Assembly (NCBI GenBank): GCA_003600225.1
Contig: QZFT01000022.1
Location: 1-64,000, forward strand
Reading direction: 5' to 3'
DNA length: 64,000 bases
DNA from: Pseudonocardiaceae bacterium YIM PH 21723
GTDB taxonomy: Bacteria > Actinomycetota > Actinomycetes > Mycobacteriales > Pseudonocardiaceae
Below, piece by piece: positions 1-7,515 of the stretch. Under the pieces are notes generated by a model, which worked only from the letters and a program-made list of their open reading frames with translations, made no database searches and had not been told where the DNA came from. Positions within the stretch are counted from its first letter, which is position 1; each line of letters starts with the position of its first letter. The translations under genes and the position numbers were made by a program.

Positions 1-57
1 GTTGTTCCTGGTTAAAGACGATTTTGGGGCTGGATTTCGTCTTTAACCAGGAACAAC
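1..57. repeat. Large inverted repeat in the first intergenic region
   Basis: Positions 1-21 and 37-57 are perfect reverse complements (21-bp arms, 15-nt loop). The arm contains GGTTAAAGACGA. A related, less perfect hairpin with the same GTTAAAGAC / GTCTTTAAC arms lies near 28471-28508, and both are followed by the same dispersed repeat. No gene is visible in 1-276. The left arm starts at the window edge, so the palindrome may be longer. Confidence 0.8.
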
Positions 58-100
58 CCCATCGTCCATTGTGGACTTTTAGTCGAATCGGCGGACTGGA

Positions 101-180
101 GCCCAACCAGCCAGTCTGGCGTGCCCCCACCCAACACGCAGGCAGGAAAGACCCGTCCCCTCCTCCAAAGCCGCTTTTAA
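101..180 (+). repeat. Dispersed intergenic repeat, copy A
   Basis: This is one of four copies of a roughly 80-110 bp element, with others at about 28536-28630 (+), 34850-34950 (-) and 35160-35270 (+). The shared core reads GGCGTGCSCCCACC, then a short variable stretch, then GGCAGGAAAGAC, and then a pyrimidine-rich stretch ending TCCAAAGCC. Short reading frames through it are artefacts; no coding role is supported. It sits upstream of the uvrD2-like gene. Confidence 0.75.
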
Positions 181-276
181 CCCGGCCCCCACCAAGCCGG
201 GACCGTGACCCCACACGTCCATAGCCACACCGCCCCCTTAAGCCGTTCCCAGCCGCACGGGTGAGAGAATCCACCA

Positions 277-2349
277 ATGCGCCTCCTGGACGGACTAGAC
301 CCGGAACAGCGCGCCGCCGTAGCGGCTCCCCGCGGTCCGGTGACCATCCTCGCGGGCGCCGGAACAGGTAAAACCCGGACCATCACCAGGAGAATCGCCA
401 ATCTGGTCGCCACGGGTCACGTGCAGCCGAGCCAGGTCCTCGCGGTCACCTTCACCGCGCGTGCGGCGGGCGAACTCCGCACCCGGCTCCGGGAACTGGG
501 CGCGAACGGCGTCCAGGCGAGGACATTCCACTCCGCGGCCATGCGCCAGCTGCGTTACTTCTGGCCCCGCACCGTCGGCACCGCACCCTGGCCGCTGGTC
601 GAGCACAAGTTCCGGCTGATCAAGCAGGCCGCGCACCGGCACGGGGTGTCCACCGAGATCGAATCCCTGCGTGACCTGGCCGCCGAGATCGAATGGGCCA
701 AGTCCAGCCTCATCTCCCCGCAGGACTACTCGCTCGCCGCGGCCAAGATCGCCCGGGACACCCCGGGACCCGCCGATCAGGTGGCCAAGGTCTACGAGGC
801 CTACGAGCTGCTCAAGACCGACTCCATGCAGCTCGACTTCGACGACCTGCTGCTGCACACCGCGGCCGCGCTGGAGGAGAACCGCGAGGTCGCCGAGGAG
901 TTCCGCGCCCGCTACCGCTGCTTCGTCGTCGACGAGTACCAGGACGTCACCCCGCTCCAGCAACGCGTGCTGGACGCCTGGCTCGGCCAGCGCGACGACC
1001 TCACCGTCGTCGGCGACGCCAACCAGACCATCTACTCCTTCGCCGGCGCGTCGCCGAAGTGGCTGCTCGACTTCTCCCGCCGGTTCCCGGAGGCCACCGT
1101 GGTCCGGCTGGAACGTGACTACCGCTCCACCCCGCAGGTGGTCGAGCTGGCCAACAAGGTCATCGGCGCCGCCCGCGGCCGCCCGGCGGGCGCCCGGCTG
1201 AAGCTCATCGGCCAGCGGCCCAACGGCCCCGACGCGCACTTCGCCGAGTTCGACGACGAGCCGCAGGAGGCCTCGGCGGTCGCGCGCAAGATCCGCAAGC
1301 TGCTGGACAAGGGCATCGCGGCCAGCGAGATCGCCGTGCTCTTCCGGATCAACGCGCAGTCCGAGGTCTACGAGAAGGCGCTCACCGAACTGGACATCCC
1401 GTACCAGGTGCGCGGCGGAGAACGGTTCTTCGCCCGCGTCGAGGTGCGCCAGGCGATGGCCACGATCCGCTCCGCCTGCGGCAACCCGCCACCGGGGCCC
1501 CTGGTGGACGCGGTGCGCTCGCTGCTGGTCCCACTCGGCCTCACCGATCAGTGCCCCCCCGGCGGCGCCATGCGTGACCGCTGGGAGTCGTTGCGCGCGC
1601 TCACCGACGTCGCCGCCGAACTGGCCGCCGCGGTACCCGAGGCCGATCTTCCCCGGTTCGCGAACGAGCTCCAGGTGCGCGCGGACGCGCAGCACCCGCC
1701 CACCGTGGAGGGCGTCACCCTCGCGTCGCTGCACGCCGCCAAGGGCCTGGAGTGGGACGCCGTCTTCCTGGTCGGGCTGGTCGAGGGCACGCTGCCCATC
1801 CAGCACGCCATCGGCGACACCGCGGCCGACGCCGAACGCCTCGAAGAGGAACGGCGGCTGCTCTACGTCGGAGTCACCCGCGCCCGCGAGTACCTGTGGC
1901 TGTCCTGGGCGCTGTCCCGCAACGCCGACGGCCGCAAGTACCGGCGACGCAGTCGTTTTCTCTACGGGCTGATCCCCGAGGGGCATCCGGCCTCGCACGT
2001 GGCCAAGGACAGCGGCCGGCCGGTCACCCGCCGCGAGCCGCGCCGGCTGGTGTGCCGGATCTGCCGGCAGATCCTGGTCAGCAGCATCGCCATCAAGCTC
2101 GGCCGGTGCGAGCGCTGCCCCTCGGACATCGATCACGCGTTGCTGGAGCGGCTCAAGACCTGGCGCGCCGATCGGGCGAAACTGCTGAAGGTTCCTGCCT
2201 TCGCTGTCTTCACCGATGCCACACTGATGGCCATCGCCGAGCAGCGGCCGACGGACAACGCCGGCCTCGTCGCGATCTCCGGTATCGGGGCGAGCAAACT
2301 CCAGCTGTATGGCGCTGACCTGCTACAACTAGTCGACCAGCACTGTTGA
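277..2349 (+). CDS. uvrD2: ATP-dependent DNA helicase UvrD2 (superfamily I)
   Basis: This is a 3'-5' SF1A DNA helicase of the UvrD/PcrA type, expected to unwind DNA in repair and replication. The 690-residue protein shows Walker A GAGTGKT (about residues 27-33), a DExx-box-like [13 protein letters not shown] near 216-228, and [14 protein letters not shown] near 245. A four-cysteine cluster (CRIC...CERC) lies near 592-613, and an HRDC-like C-terminus near 634-689. The tetracysteine plus HRDC layout is that of mycobacterial UvrD2 rather than UvrD1. The ATG at 277 follows GTGAGAGAAT. It lies immediately upstream of whiB7, as I recall for M. tuberculosis Rv3198c-Rv3197A. Confidence 0.95.
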   Translation: MRLLDGLDPEQRAAVAAPRGPVTILAGAGTGKTRTITRRIANLVATGHVQPSQVLAVTFTARAAGELRTRLRELGANGVQARTFHSAAMRQLRYFWPRTVGTAPWPLVEHKFRLIKQAAHRHGVSTEIESLRDLAAEIEWAKSSLISPQDYSLAAAKIARDTPGPADQVAKVYEAYELLKTDSMQLDFDDLLLHTAAALEENREVAEEFRARYRCFVVDEYQDVTPLQQRVLDAWLGQRDDLTVVGDANQTIYSFAGASPKWLLDFSRRFPEATVVRLERDYRSTPQVVELANKVIGAARGRPAGARLKLIGQRPNGPDAHFAEFDDEPQEASAVARKIRKLLDKGIAASEIAVLFRINAQSEVYEKALTELDIPYQVRGGERFFARVEVRQAMATIRSACGNPPPGPLVDAVRSLLVPLGLTDQCPPGGAMRDRWESLRALTDVAAELAAAVPEADLPRFANELQVRADAQHPPTVEGVTLASLHAAKGLEWDAVFLVGLVEGTLPIQHAIGDTAADAERLEEERRLLYVGVTRAREYLWLSWALSRNADGRKYRRRSRFLYGLIPEGHPASHVAKDSGRPVTRREPRRLVCRICRQILVSSIAIKLGRCERCPSDIDHALLERLKTWRADRAKLLKVPAFAVFTDATLMAIAEQRPTDNAGLVAISGIGASKLQLYGADLLQLVDQHC

Positions 2350-2404
2350 TCACGTCCGGTTGATGACACGATCGGACAGGATTCGGACCTGGGCAAAACT
2401 GGGT

Positions 2405-2445
2405 CGATAAATAAGTTGCACGTGCCCTACCAGGACACATAGCCT
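2405..2445 (+). promoter_or_regulatory. Candidate whiB7 autoregulated promoter
   Basis: TTGCAC (2416-2421) and TAGCCT (2440-2445) are separated by 18 bp. The -35 box is directly preceded by the AT-rich stretch GATAAATAAG. WhiB7-dependent promoters are known to need an AT-rich tract just upstream of the -35, bound by the WhiB7 AT-hook. The match to that architecture is seen in sequence; use in vivo is inferred. Transcription would start near 2452, giving a leader of roughly 515 nt before whiB7. Confidence 0.6.
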
Positions 2446-2506
2446 GCAAGAGTCGCGCGCAAGGTGTGCGACGGGCAAACGAGACTTTCGAAAGGAGGTG
2501 GCCCCG

Positions 2507-2818
2507 GTGAAGAACATGAAGCTGACGCAGCTGATCGCTCAGATGGAGGGTCGCCTCTGCATGCGTATCGACGTGCCGGTCAACGGCGTGATCGGTCGGG
2601 TGCGCGAGGTCGACGTGCCGGAAATGTCGGTGGCCGCTGGTAAACACACCATTGCGACCGCTTGGCGTCCGACCTCTGTCCTGGGCAGTGGTCTGTGCAC
2701 CGCCGGCCTGGGGGCCGGACTGGATATCCAGCCGAATTATGTCGTTCCGACCGTTACCCGTACCACCGCTGTGTTTACCACCCCGATTCACAGGTCCACC
2801 CTGGAGCATCGAACGTGA
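2507..2818 (+). CDS. Upstream ORF in the whiB7 leader
   Basis: This ORF encodes 103 residues with a strong ribosome site (AAAGGAGG, 2491-2498) 8 nt before GTG 2507. GTG 2498 overlaps that site and is unlikely; ATG 2516 is a further option. Codon use is GC3-rich in the first half and weaker in the second. I recognise no domain. It lies wholly between the presumed whiB7 promoter and the intrinsic terminator, and its stop is only about 24 nt before the terminator stem. whiB7/wblC genes of other actinobacteria are known to be controlled by uORF-coupled attenuation. A regulatory translated leader is therefore the most economical reading, although a small independent protein is possible. Confidence 0.6.
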   Translation: MKNMKLTQLIAQMEGRLCMRIDVPVNGVIGRVREVDVPEMSVAAGKHTIATAWRPTSVLGSGLCTAGLGAGLDIQPNYVVPTVTRTTAVFTTPIHRSTLEHRT

Positions 2819-2876
2819 CGCCAGTCACACTAGCTGCCTCCAGGCCGCGGACCCGATACGGGACCGCGGCCTTTTT
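2800..2876 (+). terminator. Intrinsic terminator (attenuator) with competing pairing, whiB7 leader
   Basis: AGGCCGCGG (2842-2850) pairs perfectly with CCGCGGCCT (2864-2872). The stem continues inward through CCCG/CGGG around an ATA loop and is followed by a run of five T. Upstream, CCTGGAG (2800-2806, in the last codons of the leader ORF) is complementary to CTCCAGG (2838-2844), which overlaps the terminator's 5' arm. A small GTGAC/GTCAC hairpin lies between. Mutually exclusive pairing of this kind, 95 nt before the whiB7 start, is the layout of ribosome-controlled attenuation. Confidence 0.8.
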
Positions 2877-2967
2877 GTTTGTCCAAAACGGAGAAGAGAC
2901 CGTCTTGCCACCGCTCGACGCAGGTTGTGACCAGCAGTCCGCACCAAAAAACTGGGAGAAGAACACC

Positions 2968-3312
2968 ATGTTGACCGGCACCGTCCCCATACCCAGGGAG
3001 TCCGAGGACGAGACCTCACAGGTCAGCGTCTTGTTGGACGCGGCTGGACAGGCTGACCTGAGCCTGCCCTGCCGCACCAACAACCCCGACCTGTGGTTCG
3101 CCGACACTCCGACCGAGTTGGAGCAGGCCAAGGACCTGTGCGCGTCCTGTCCGATCAAGGCCGCGTGCCTGGCCGCCGCATTGACCCGCCGTGAGCCCTG
3201 GGGTGTCTGGGGTGGCGAGATCTTCGAGCGCGGCACCGTCATCGCTAAGAAGCGCCCCCGGGGCCGTCCCCGCAAGGACGCCACCATCACGCTGAAGGAG
3301 ACTGCGGCATGA
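2968..3312 (+). CDS. whiB7: WhiB7-type redox/antibiotic-responsive transcriptional activator
   Basis: This is an iron-sulfur transcription factor that partners SigA and activates intrinsic antibiotic-resistance genes. The 114-residue protein has four cluster cysteines (C35, C58, C61, C67), the GVWGG turn at about 79-83 and an RGRPRK AT-hook at about 98-103. The AT-hook is the diagnostic feature of WhiB7 among WhiB paralogues. The ATG at 2968 is preceded by GGGAGAAG. An in-frame extension upstream runs through the terminator stem and is rejected as coding. The gene follows uvrD2 in the conserved order and lies behind an attenuated leader. Confidence 0.95.
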   Translation: MLTGTVPIPRESEDETSQVSVLLDAAGQADLSLPCRTNNPDLWFADTPTELEQAKDLCASCPIKAACLAAALTRREPWGVWGGEIFERGTVIAKKRPRGRPRKDATITLKETAA

Positions 3313-3427
3313 CCGCCACGACGAGCCCGATTTCGCTGCGAATAATTCTCCACGAAATCCTGGCTCGATCACGAACGACCAAGGCGTGAAAGGTCACTGA
3401 CCTCAGCGCCTTACCCCACGATGAACC

Positions 3428-3462
3428 GATGGGCGCCGGCTTCCCCGATGTCGGCGCCCATC
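3428..3462 (+). terminator. Hairpin downstream of whiB7
   Basis: GATGGGCGCCG (3428-3438) pairs with CGGCGCCCATC (3452-3462), a perfect 11-bp stem with a 13-nt loop. No T-run follows, so this is a possible factor-assisted terminator for whiB7 or a structured site. It lies 41 nt before the next small gene. Confidence 0.4.
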
Positions 3463-3502
3463 GGCGCACCCTCGTTCAGCCTTCTCCACTACGGTGTCCG
3501 GA

Positions 3503-3682
3503 GTGACGGATACCCCCACCTGTGCCGTATGCGGCCGCAGGCGCCGCCCCGACCTTCCACCGGCCGAAGCGCTCACCTGGATCCACGACAACGAGCGCGG
3601 CCGCGTCCGTTTCACCTGCCCGGAGTGCGCCCGCGCTCATCTGCGCAGCATCGAAGCCAAGCTCGCCGCCGAATACTGGTGA
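3503..3682 (+). CDS. Small zinc-ribbon protein of unknown function
   Basis: This is a 59-residue protein from GTG 3503; GTG 3494 in the same frame is an alternative. Two CxxC pairs (CAVC near residues 7-10 and CPEC near 43-46) make a probable zinc ribbon. Between them, the stretch TWIHDNERGRVRF resembles short conserved actinobacterial proteins. No enzymatic domain is visible. GC3 is high and no neighbour shares its strand downstream. It is convergent with the ABC1-kinase gene, and the two share a strong hairpin terminator at 3704-3746. Confidence 0.65.
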   Translation: MTDTPTCAVCGRRRRPDLPPAEALTWIHDNERGRVRFTCPECARAHLRSIEAKLAAEYW

Positions 3683-3703
3683 CGGAAACTGATGAGGGGA
3701 ACA

Positions 3704-3746
3704 GTTTCCATGGAATCTGCTCCTTCGTCGCAGATTCCATGGAAAC
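3704..3746. terminator. Bidirectional terminator hairpin between convergent genes
   Basis: A perfect 17-bp stem is formed by 3704-3720 and 3730-3746 with a 9-nt loop. It lies between the stop of the zinc-ribbon gene (3682) and the stop of the ABC1-kinase gene (3746-3748), so it can serve both strands. Confidence 0.75.
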
Positions 3747-5062
3747 TACTCGGCGAAGCCGGGGACCCACTTCTCGAACAGTGACCGGGTGGGCACGTCG
3801 ACCTCCATCTGACAGAGGATGCCCGCCGTGCCACCCCACACCCGGGTCAGCAACATGTGCTGCGCGGGCAGGTTCAGCCCGCGGCCGGTGTCGAACTCCG
3901 AGCGGCCGAAATCGGTGAGCCGGCCGGCCTGGAACTGCAGCCACTTGCGGGTGTAGTGGAACCGCGCCTCTTTCACCGGATCGGTGAGCGGGCCCATGTA
4001 CGTCATCACGTCTTGCGCGGTCAGGCCGCTGTTGTCCGAGGTGATGAAGTTCTCCGCGCGGGCGAAGTCCATGAGCTCCTCGCTGCGGCCGTCCGCCGCG
4101 AGCCGGACCAGCCTGCCCGCCGCCTTCGGGTTGCCGTCGGGCAGCCGGGCCGCCGCACCGAAGTCCAGGATGCCCAGTCGCCCGTCGTCCAGCAGCATGA
4201 AGTTGCCCGGGTGCGGGTCCGCGTGCAGCAGGCCGCAGCGGGCGGGGGAGGACAGCTGGAACTCCATCAGGAGCTCCGCGGTCCGGTCGCGGGTGGCCTG
4301 ATCCGCCTCTGCGCTGATCTTCGACATCCGCACGCCGTCGAGCCACTCGCTGATGATCACCTTGGGCGCGCTGGCCACGACCTTGGGAATCCGGTACTTC
4401 GGGTCGTCCGCGAAGGCCTTGGCGAAGGTTCGCTGGTACTCGGCTTCGGAGCGGTAGTCCAGCTCCTCGACCATCCGGTCTTCCAGCTCGTCGAGCAGCG
4501 GCCGGATCTCGGCGCCCGGCACGATCATCTGGAAGAGCCTGGTGAACCGCTTGAGCGTCTTGAGGTCCGCCTTCAACGCGTGGTCGGCGCCCGGGTACTG
4601 CACCTTGACCGCGACCGGCCTGCCGTCATGCCAGACCGCCCGGTGGACCTGGCCGATGCTGGCGGCGGCCGCGTGCGTGTCGTTGAACTCGGCGAACCGA
4701 TCCCGCCAGCCGGCGCCGAGCTGCTCGGCGAGCATGCGGTGCACCGACGTGGTCGGCATCGGCGGCGCCTCTGCCTGGAGCTTGACGAGGGCTTCCCGGA
4801 ACGGCTCGGCGATGATCGGCGGGGCCGCGGCCTCGAACACGCTGAGGGCCTGACCGAACTTCATCGCGCCGCCCTTGAGCTGCCCCAGTACGGCGAACAG
4901 CTGCTCGGCGGTCTTGGCGATCAGCTCCGCGTTCACTTCCTCGGAGCTACGCCCGGTCAGTCGTTTTCCCCAGCCCGCCGCCACCCGGCCGGCCACTCCC
5001 AGGGGAAGGCTGGCGAGCTTCGCGGTGCGCTGGACGCTGCGGCGCGGAATGTCGTCGGTCAC
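3746..5062 (-). CDS. ABC1/UbiB-family atypical protein kinase-like protein
   Basis: The 438-residue protein belongs to the AarF/UbiB/ABC1 family, atypical kinase-fold proteins linked to quinone or lipid metabolism. The signature KFGQ (68-71) sits in the KxGQ helix. The A-rich loop ASIGQVH, the lysine motif VAVKVQYPG, the catalytic-loop HADPHPGNF and the metal-binding DFG (ILDFGAAA) follow in order. GTG 5062 has GGAGAG about 9 nt upstream. It corresponds in position to the ABC1 gene I remember beside whiB7 in M. tuberculosis (Rv3197), where a macrolide-resistance role under WhiB7 has been proposed. That role is inference here. Confidence 0.88.
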   Translation of the reverse strand: MTDDIPRRSVQRTAKLASLPLGVAGRVAAGWGKRLTGRSSEEVNAELIAKTAEQLFAVLGQLKGGAMKFGQALSVFEAAAPPIIAEPFREALVKLQAEAPPMPTTSVHRMLAEQLGAGWRDRFAEFNDTHAAAASIGQVHRAVWHDGRPVAVKVQYPGADHALKADLKTLKRFTRLFQMIVPGAEIRPLLDELEDRMVEELDYRSEAEYQRTFAKAFADDPKYRIPKVVASAPKVIISEWLDGVRMSKISAEADQATRDRTAELLMEFQLSSPARCGLLHADPHPGNFMLLDDGRLGILDFGAAARLPDGNPKAAGRLVRLAADGRSEELMDFARAENFITSDNSGLTAQDVMTYMGPLTDPVKEARFHYTRKWLQFQAGRLTDFGRSEFDTGRGLNLPAQHMLLTRVWGGTAGILCQMEVDVPTRSLFEKWVPGFAE

Positions 5063-5176
5063 CGGAAGATTCTCTCCAAAAGTACGGTGAATTGCGACGG
5101 TCGGGGGTAGCGGGACCGCGGACGAAACGATGCAACAAAACGGTCCAACTGTTACTGAGGTTAACCGCCGTTCGCA

Positions 5177-6208
5177 TCATCGGTGCTGTGGTGCAGAACA
5201 CGTGCAGCCGCTGTGCGGTGTCCACGGTCTCCGCACCATGGTGCCCGCACAGGCATCCAGTTCCAAGGTGGCGTTCCAGCTGGCAGGAGGTGTCCTGCCC
5301 CGGCCGAGAGCGATCAAGGCCTGCCCGGCGGCCAGGGCGGCGGTGGCCTGTGCGGTGGTGACGTCGGTGTGCAGCGACCGTCCGGACAGCTGGGCCGCCA
5401 GTATGCCCCACTCCGGATCGAGATCCCGGCGATGCAGGTCGGCGCAGTTCAGGCAGCTGCTGCTACCGGGGAACACCAGGGGCCCGACGATCCCGACGCC
5501 TTCACGGCTGCGGGCGGTCAGATGGGGAATGCGATCGGACATCAACCGGCTCACGGTCAGCGGATCCGGCACCAGATGATCGGTCAGGATCACCAGGTCG
5601 GGGGTCCGGCTTCCGGTCAGCGGTCGGGTACCGACCTCCGGTGTCAGCCGGGTGATGGCCTCGGCGGCGGCGGTCTCCCGGGGCCGGCCGATATCGCTGT
5701 CCAGGTATCCGCAGCCGACGTCCTCCGGCCGCACCATTCCGGATCCCCGGAGCCGGACGTGACCCACACCCGCACCCGCGAGGAGTAGCGCCACCGCGAT
5801 GCCGATCCGGCCGTCGCCGTGCACGAGCAGGGTGGTCTTCGCCCTGGACGGCATTCCGCCGGGTTGTGCCCGCAGCGACCAGTTCGCCAGATCGGGCCGG
5901 AGCCGGGCGGGGATCGGCCGCTCCTGCTCCAGCACACCCGCGGTGAACAGCACGGACAGCAGTTCGTGGGCCTGCGGATCGGTGTCGATCAGGTCGTCCC
6001 GATCGCGGGTCCCGTCCAGTAGCCCGACCAGGTCCGAGAGCCCCGCGGACAGGCCGCCGAGGATCACCCCGTGCCGGGGATCGATGCCCAGCTGGAGGGT
6101 GTCGGCGGACCGCCGTAACACGGTCAGGCCGGACAGAATTCTCGGTCTGCTGGGTAGTGACTGCTGATCGACTATTACGTCGTCGACCGGTGTTGGGTGA
6201 AGTGGCAT
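5177..6208 (-). CDS. ThiF/cyclodehydratase-like (E1-fold) protein
   Basis: This is an approximately 343-residue protein. An N-terminal segment containing LQLGIDPRHGVILGGL resembles the leader-peptide-binding part of TOMM cyclodehydratase-type proteins. It is followed by a Rossmann-like ThiF/E1 region (TTLLVHGDGRIGIAVALLLA) and a conserved SSSCLNCADLHRRDLDPEW stretch. The canonical E1 nucleotide motif GxGxxG is degenerate (GDGRIG), so adenylation is doubtful. The start is uncertain: ATG 6208 (MPLHPT) lacks a clear Shine-Dalgarno, and an in-frame extension to 6316 enters AT-richer, non-coding-looking DNA. No precursor peptide or dehydrogenase gene lies beside it. It appears to be a conserved orphan of this gene neighbourhood (Rv3196-like). 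Confidence 0.7.
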   Translation of the reverse strand: MPLHPTPVDDVIVDQQSLPSRPRILSGLTVLRRSADTLQLGIDPRHGVILGGLSAGLSDLVGLLDGTRDRDDLIDTDPQAHELLSVLFTAGVLEQERPIPARLRPDLANWSLRAQPGGMPSRAKTTLLVHGDGRIGIAVALLLAGAGVGHVRLRGSGMVRPEDVGCGYLDSDIGRPRETAAAEAITRLTPEVGTRPLTGSRTPDLVILTDHLVPDPLTVSRLMSDRIPHLTARSREGVGIVGPLVFPGSSSCLNCADLHRRDLDPEWGILAAQLSGRSLHTDVTTAQATAALAAGQALIALGRGRTPPASWNATLELDACAGTMVRRPWTPHSGCTCSAPQHR

Positions 6209-6401
6209 GTCATAGAAATAGCGAATCCGGCGGACCTTGAATAATCGTCCATCCACAACCCGGAATTCATCCACAGGAAGTTCACAAACCGGTGAACCCC
6301 TTTCCGGTGAAGGCACTGCCGATGACCTTCACGCGGTTTGGGCAACGGCTGGCGCGGCGTCTGCGGATACCGTCGCGCCAGCCGTCCGTCTTGGGGTTCG
6401 G

Positions 6402-6566
6402 CTACTTCGCGGTGGCAGTGGCCTTGCCGAGGATGCGCGTCATCTTGGTGCCACAGGTCGGGCAGGTGCCCTTTGCCATGCGGCGGCCGTTGGTCTCCTC
6501 GAGCTTCCCCTCGAAGTCCCGCTTCTCCCGGCACTTGACGCAGTAGCCGTTGTACATGTCAGCCAC
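6402..6566 (-). CDS. Small DUF5679-type zinc-ribbon protein
   Basis: This 54-residue protein starts at GTG 6566. AAGGAG precedes the start by 6 nt. It reads from an MYNGYCVKCREKR start to RRMAKGTCPTCGTKMTRILG, with two CxxC pairs (CVKC, CPTC) and the RMAKG linker. This matches a short zinc-ribbon family often annotated DUF5679 near ribosomal or helicase genes. Its function is unknown; nucleic-acid binding is plausible from the basic residues. It stands alone, with an AT-rich upstream region (6567-6894) that probably carries its promoter. Confidence 0.85.
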   Translation of the reverse strand: MADMYNGYCVKCREKRDFEGKLEETNGRRMAKGTCPTCGTKMTRILGKATATAK

Positions 6567-6894
6567 AGTCGACTCCTTCTGCTACCAAACCCGAAACAGA
6601 TGTCCCGGTTTCCGAGGCGACCGCATGCCGCGCTCGTGAATTGCCCCAACGCTAACTCGCGCGCAATGCAAATGCAGGCATATGAGGCGTCACATGTTCG
6701 GCTGGATATCAGCTCACTTTTAGTATGCGTTTTTGCATCTATAGCGTGGCTCAACCGGAACAAACTCACCAATGTGGGGACTCAACCTCTCGATAGTTCA
6801 CTGGTAAACGTTTGGCCGTCGCCCTGCGTAGCACCAGGCGTGGATTCGGCTGCTGGCCGCGCCGGGCTGTGGCGGCCCTCGGAGAGGCCGTACC
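6567..6894. other. Intergenic region, AT-richer than surroundings, no gene seen
   Basis: This 328-bp spacer lies between the divergent DUF5679 gene and the metallopeptidase gene. Its base composition is noticeably AT-richer than the flanks around 6660-6830. I see no ORF with good codon use and no strong inverted repeat. It presumably holds both promoters. Confidence 0.5.
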
Positions 6895-7440
6895 GTGGGT
6901 CAAGTGCCGGAAACTCGTGTCGAAGTTCGCCGCAGCAAGCGGCGCAGGCGGACGGTGAGTGCCTATCGCGACGGCGAGACCGTGGTGGTCCTGCTGCCCG
7001 CGCGGATGAGTCAGGCGGACGAACAGAAGTGGGTGGCCGAGATGCTGGCCCGGCTGGAGCGCACCGAGACGCGCCGCCAGTCCCCGGCCCGCCGGTCCGA
7101 CGAGCAGCTGGTCGCGCGGTGCGCGGAGCTGGCCGCCAAGTACCTGGACGGGCGAGCGAAGCCGTCCAGCGTGCGCTGGGTACCGCCGATGCGGACCCGG
7201 TGGGCGTCCTGCACCCCGGCCGACGGCAGCATCAGGGTCAGTAAGCGGCTACAGGAAGTACCCGGATGGGTGCTCGATTACGTGCTGGTGCACGAGCTCG
7301 CCCACCTGCGGGTGCCCGGCCACGGGCCGGACTTCTGGGCCCTGGTGCGCGCCTACCCCCGAACCGAGCGCGCCATCGGCTACCTCGAAGGGCTGTCCGC
7401 CGCAGCGGGCCTCGACATAGACCCGCACACCGACGACTGA
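6895..7440 (+). CDS. YgjP-like (DUF45/M48-type) zinc metallopeptidase domain protein
   Basis: This 181-residue cytoplasmic protein has the zinc motif HELAHLRVPGHGPDFW (HExxH near residues 138-142, third His in the GHGPDFW element). It also carries the family stretch RTRWASCTPADGSIRVSKRL before the motif. This is the YgjP/SprT-like WLM group; substrates are unknown. GTG 6895 follows GGAGAGG with 7 nt spacing; GTG 6904 is an alternative. The N-terminus is basic (RRSKRRRRTVSAY), as expected for this family. It is convergent with the DUF2342 gene across a strong palindrome. Confidence 0.88.
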   Translation: MGQVPETRVEVRRSKRRRRTVSAYRDGETVVVLLPARMSQADEQKWVAEMLARLERTETRRQSPARRSDEQLVARCAELAAKYLDGRAKPSSVRWVPPMRTRWASCTPADGSIRVSKRLQEVPGWVLDYVLVHELAHLRVPGHGPDFWALVRAYPRTERAIGYLEGLSAAAGLDIDPHTDD

Positions 7441-7448
7441 CCCCTCGA

Positions 7449-7505
7449 ACGCAAGCATGGTGGCCTTGCGCGCATCAGACGCGCACAAGGCCACCATGCT
7501 TGCGT
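7449..7505. terminator. Bidirectional terminator palindrome, repeat family member 1
   Basis: Perfect 20-bp arms (7449-7468 and 7486-7505) flank a 17-nt loop. It lies between two convergent stops. The arm core GCATGGTGGCCTT recurs in the palindrome at 63086-63134, also between convergent genes, while the loops differ. This suggests a repeated terminator element. Confidence 0.8.
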
Positions 7506-7515
7506 AAAGGGCGGT

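Noticed and set aside
24-224. 66-codon frame in the first intergenic region
   Set aside because: It runs through the inverted repeat and copy A of the dispersed repeat; similar Pro/Arg-rich frames recur at other copies, so it is an artefact.
295-2136. Long open frame antisense to uvrD2
   Set aside because: It is the GC3-driven shadow of uvrD2 with low-complexity Gly/Ala/Asp/Leu composition and no domain. The same applies to long antisense frames over other genes, such as 11111-13687 and 30343-33126.
2818-2967. In-frame N-terminal extension of WhiB7
   Set aside because: It would translate through the terminator stem and T-run; ATG 2968 with GGGAGAAG is the natural start.
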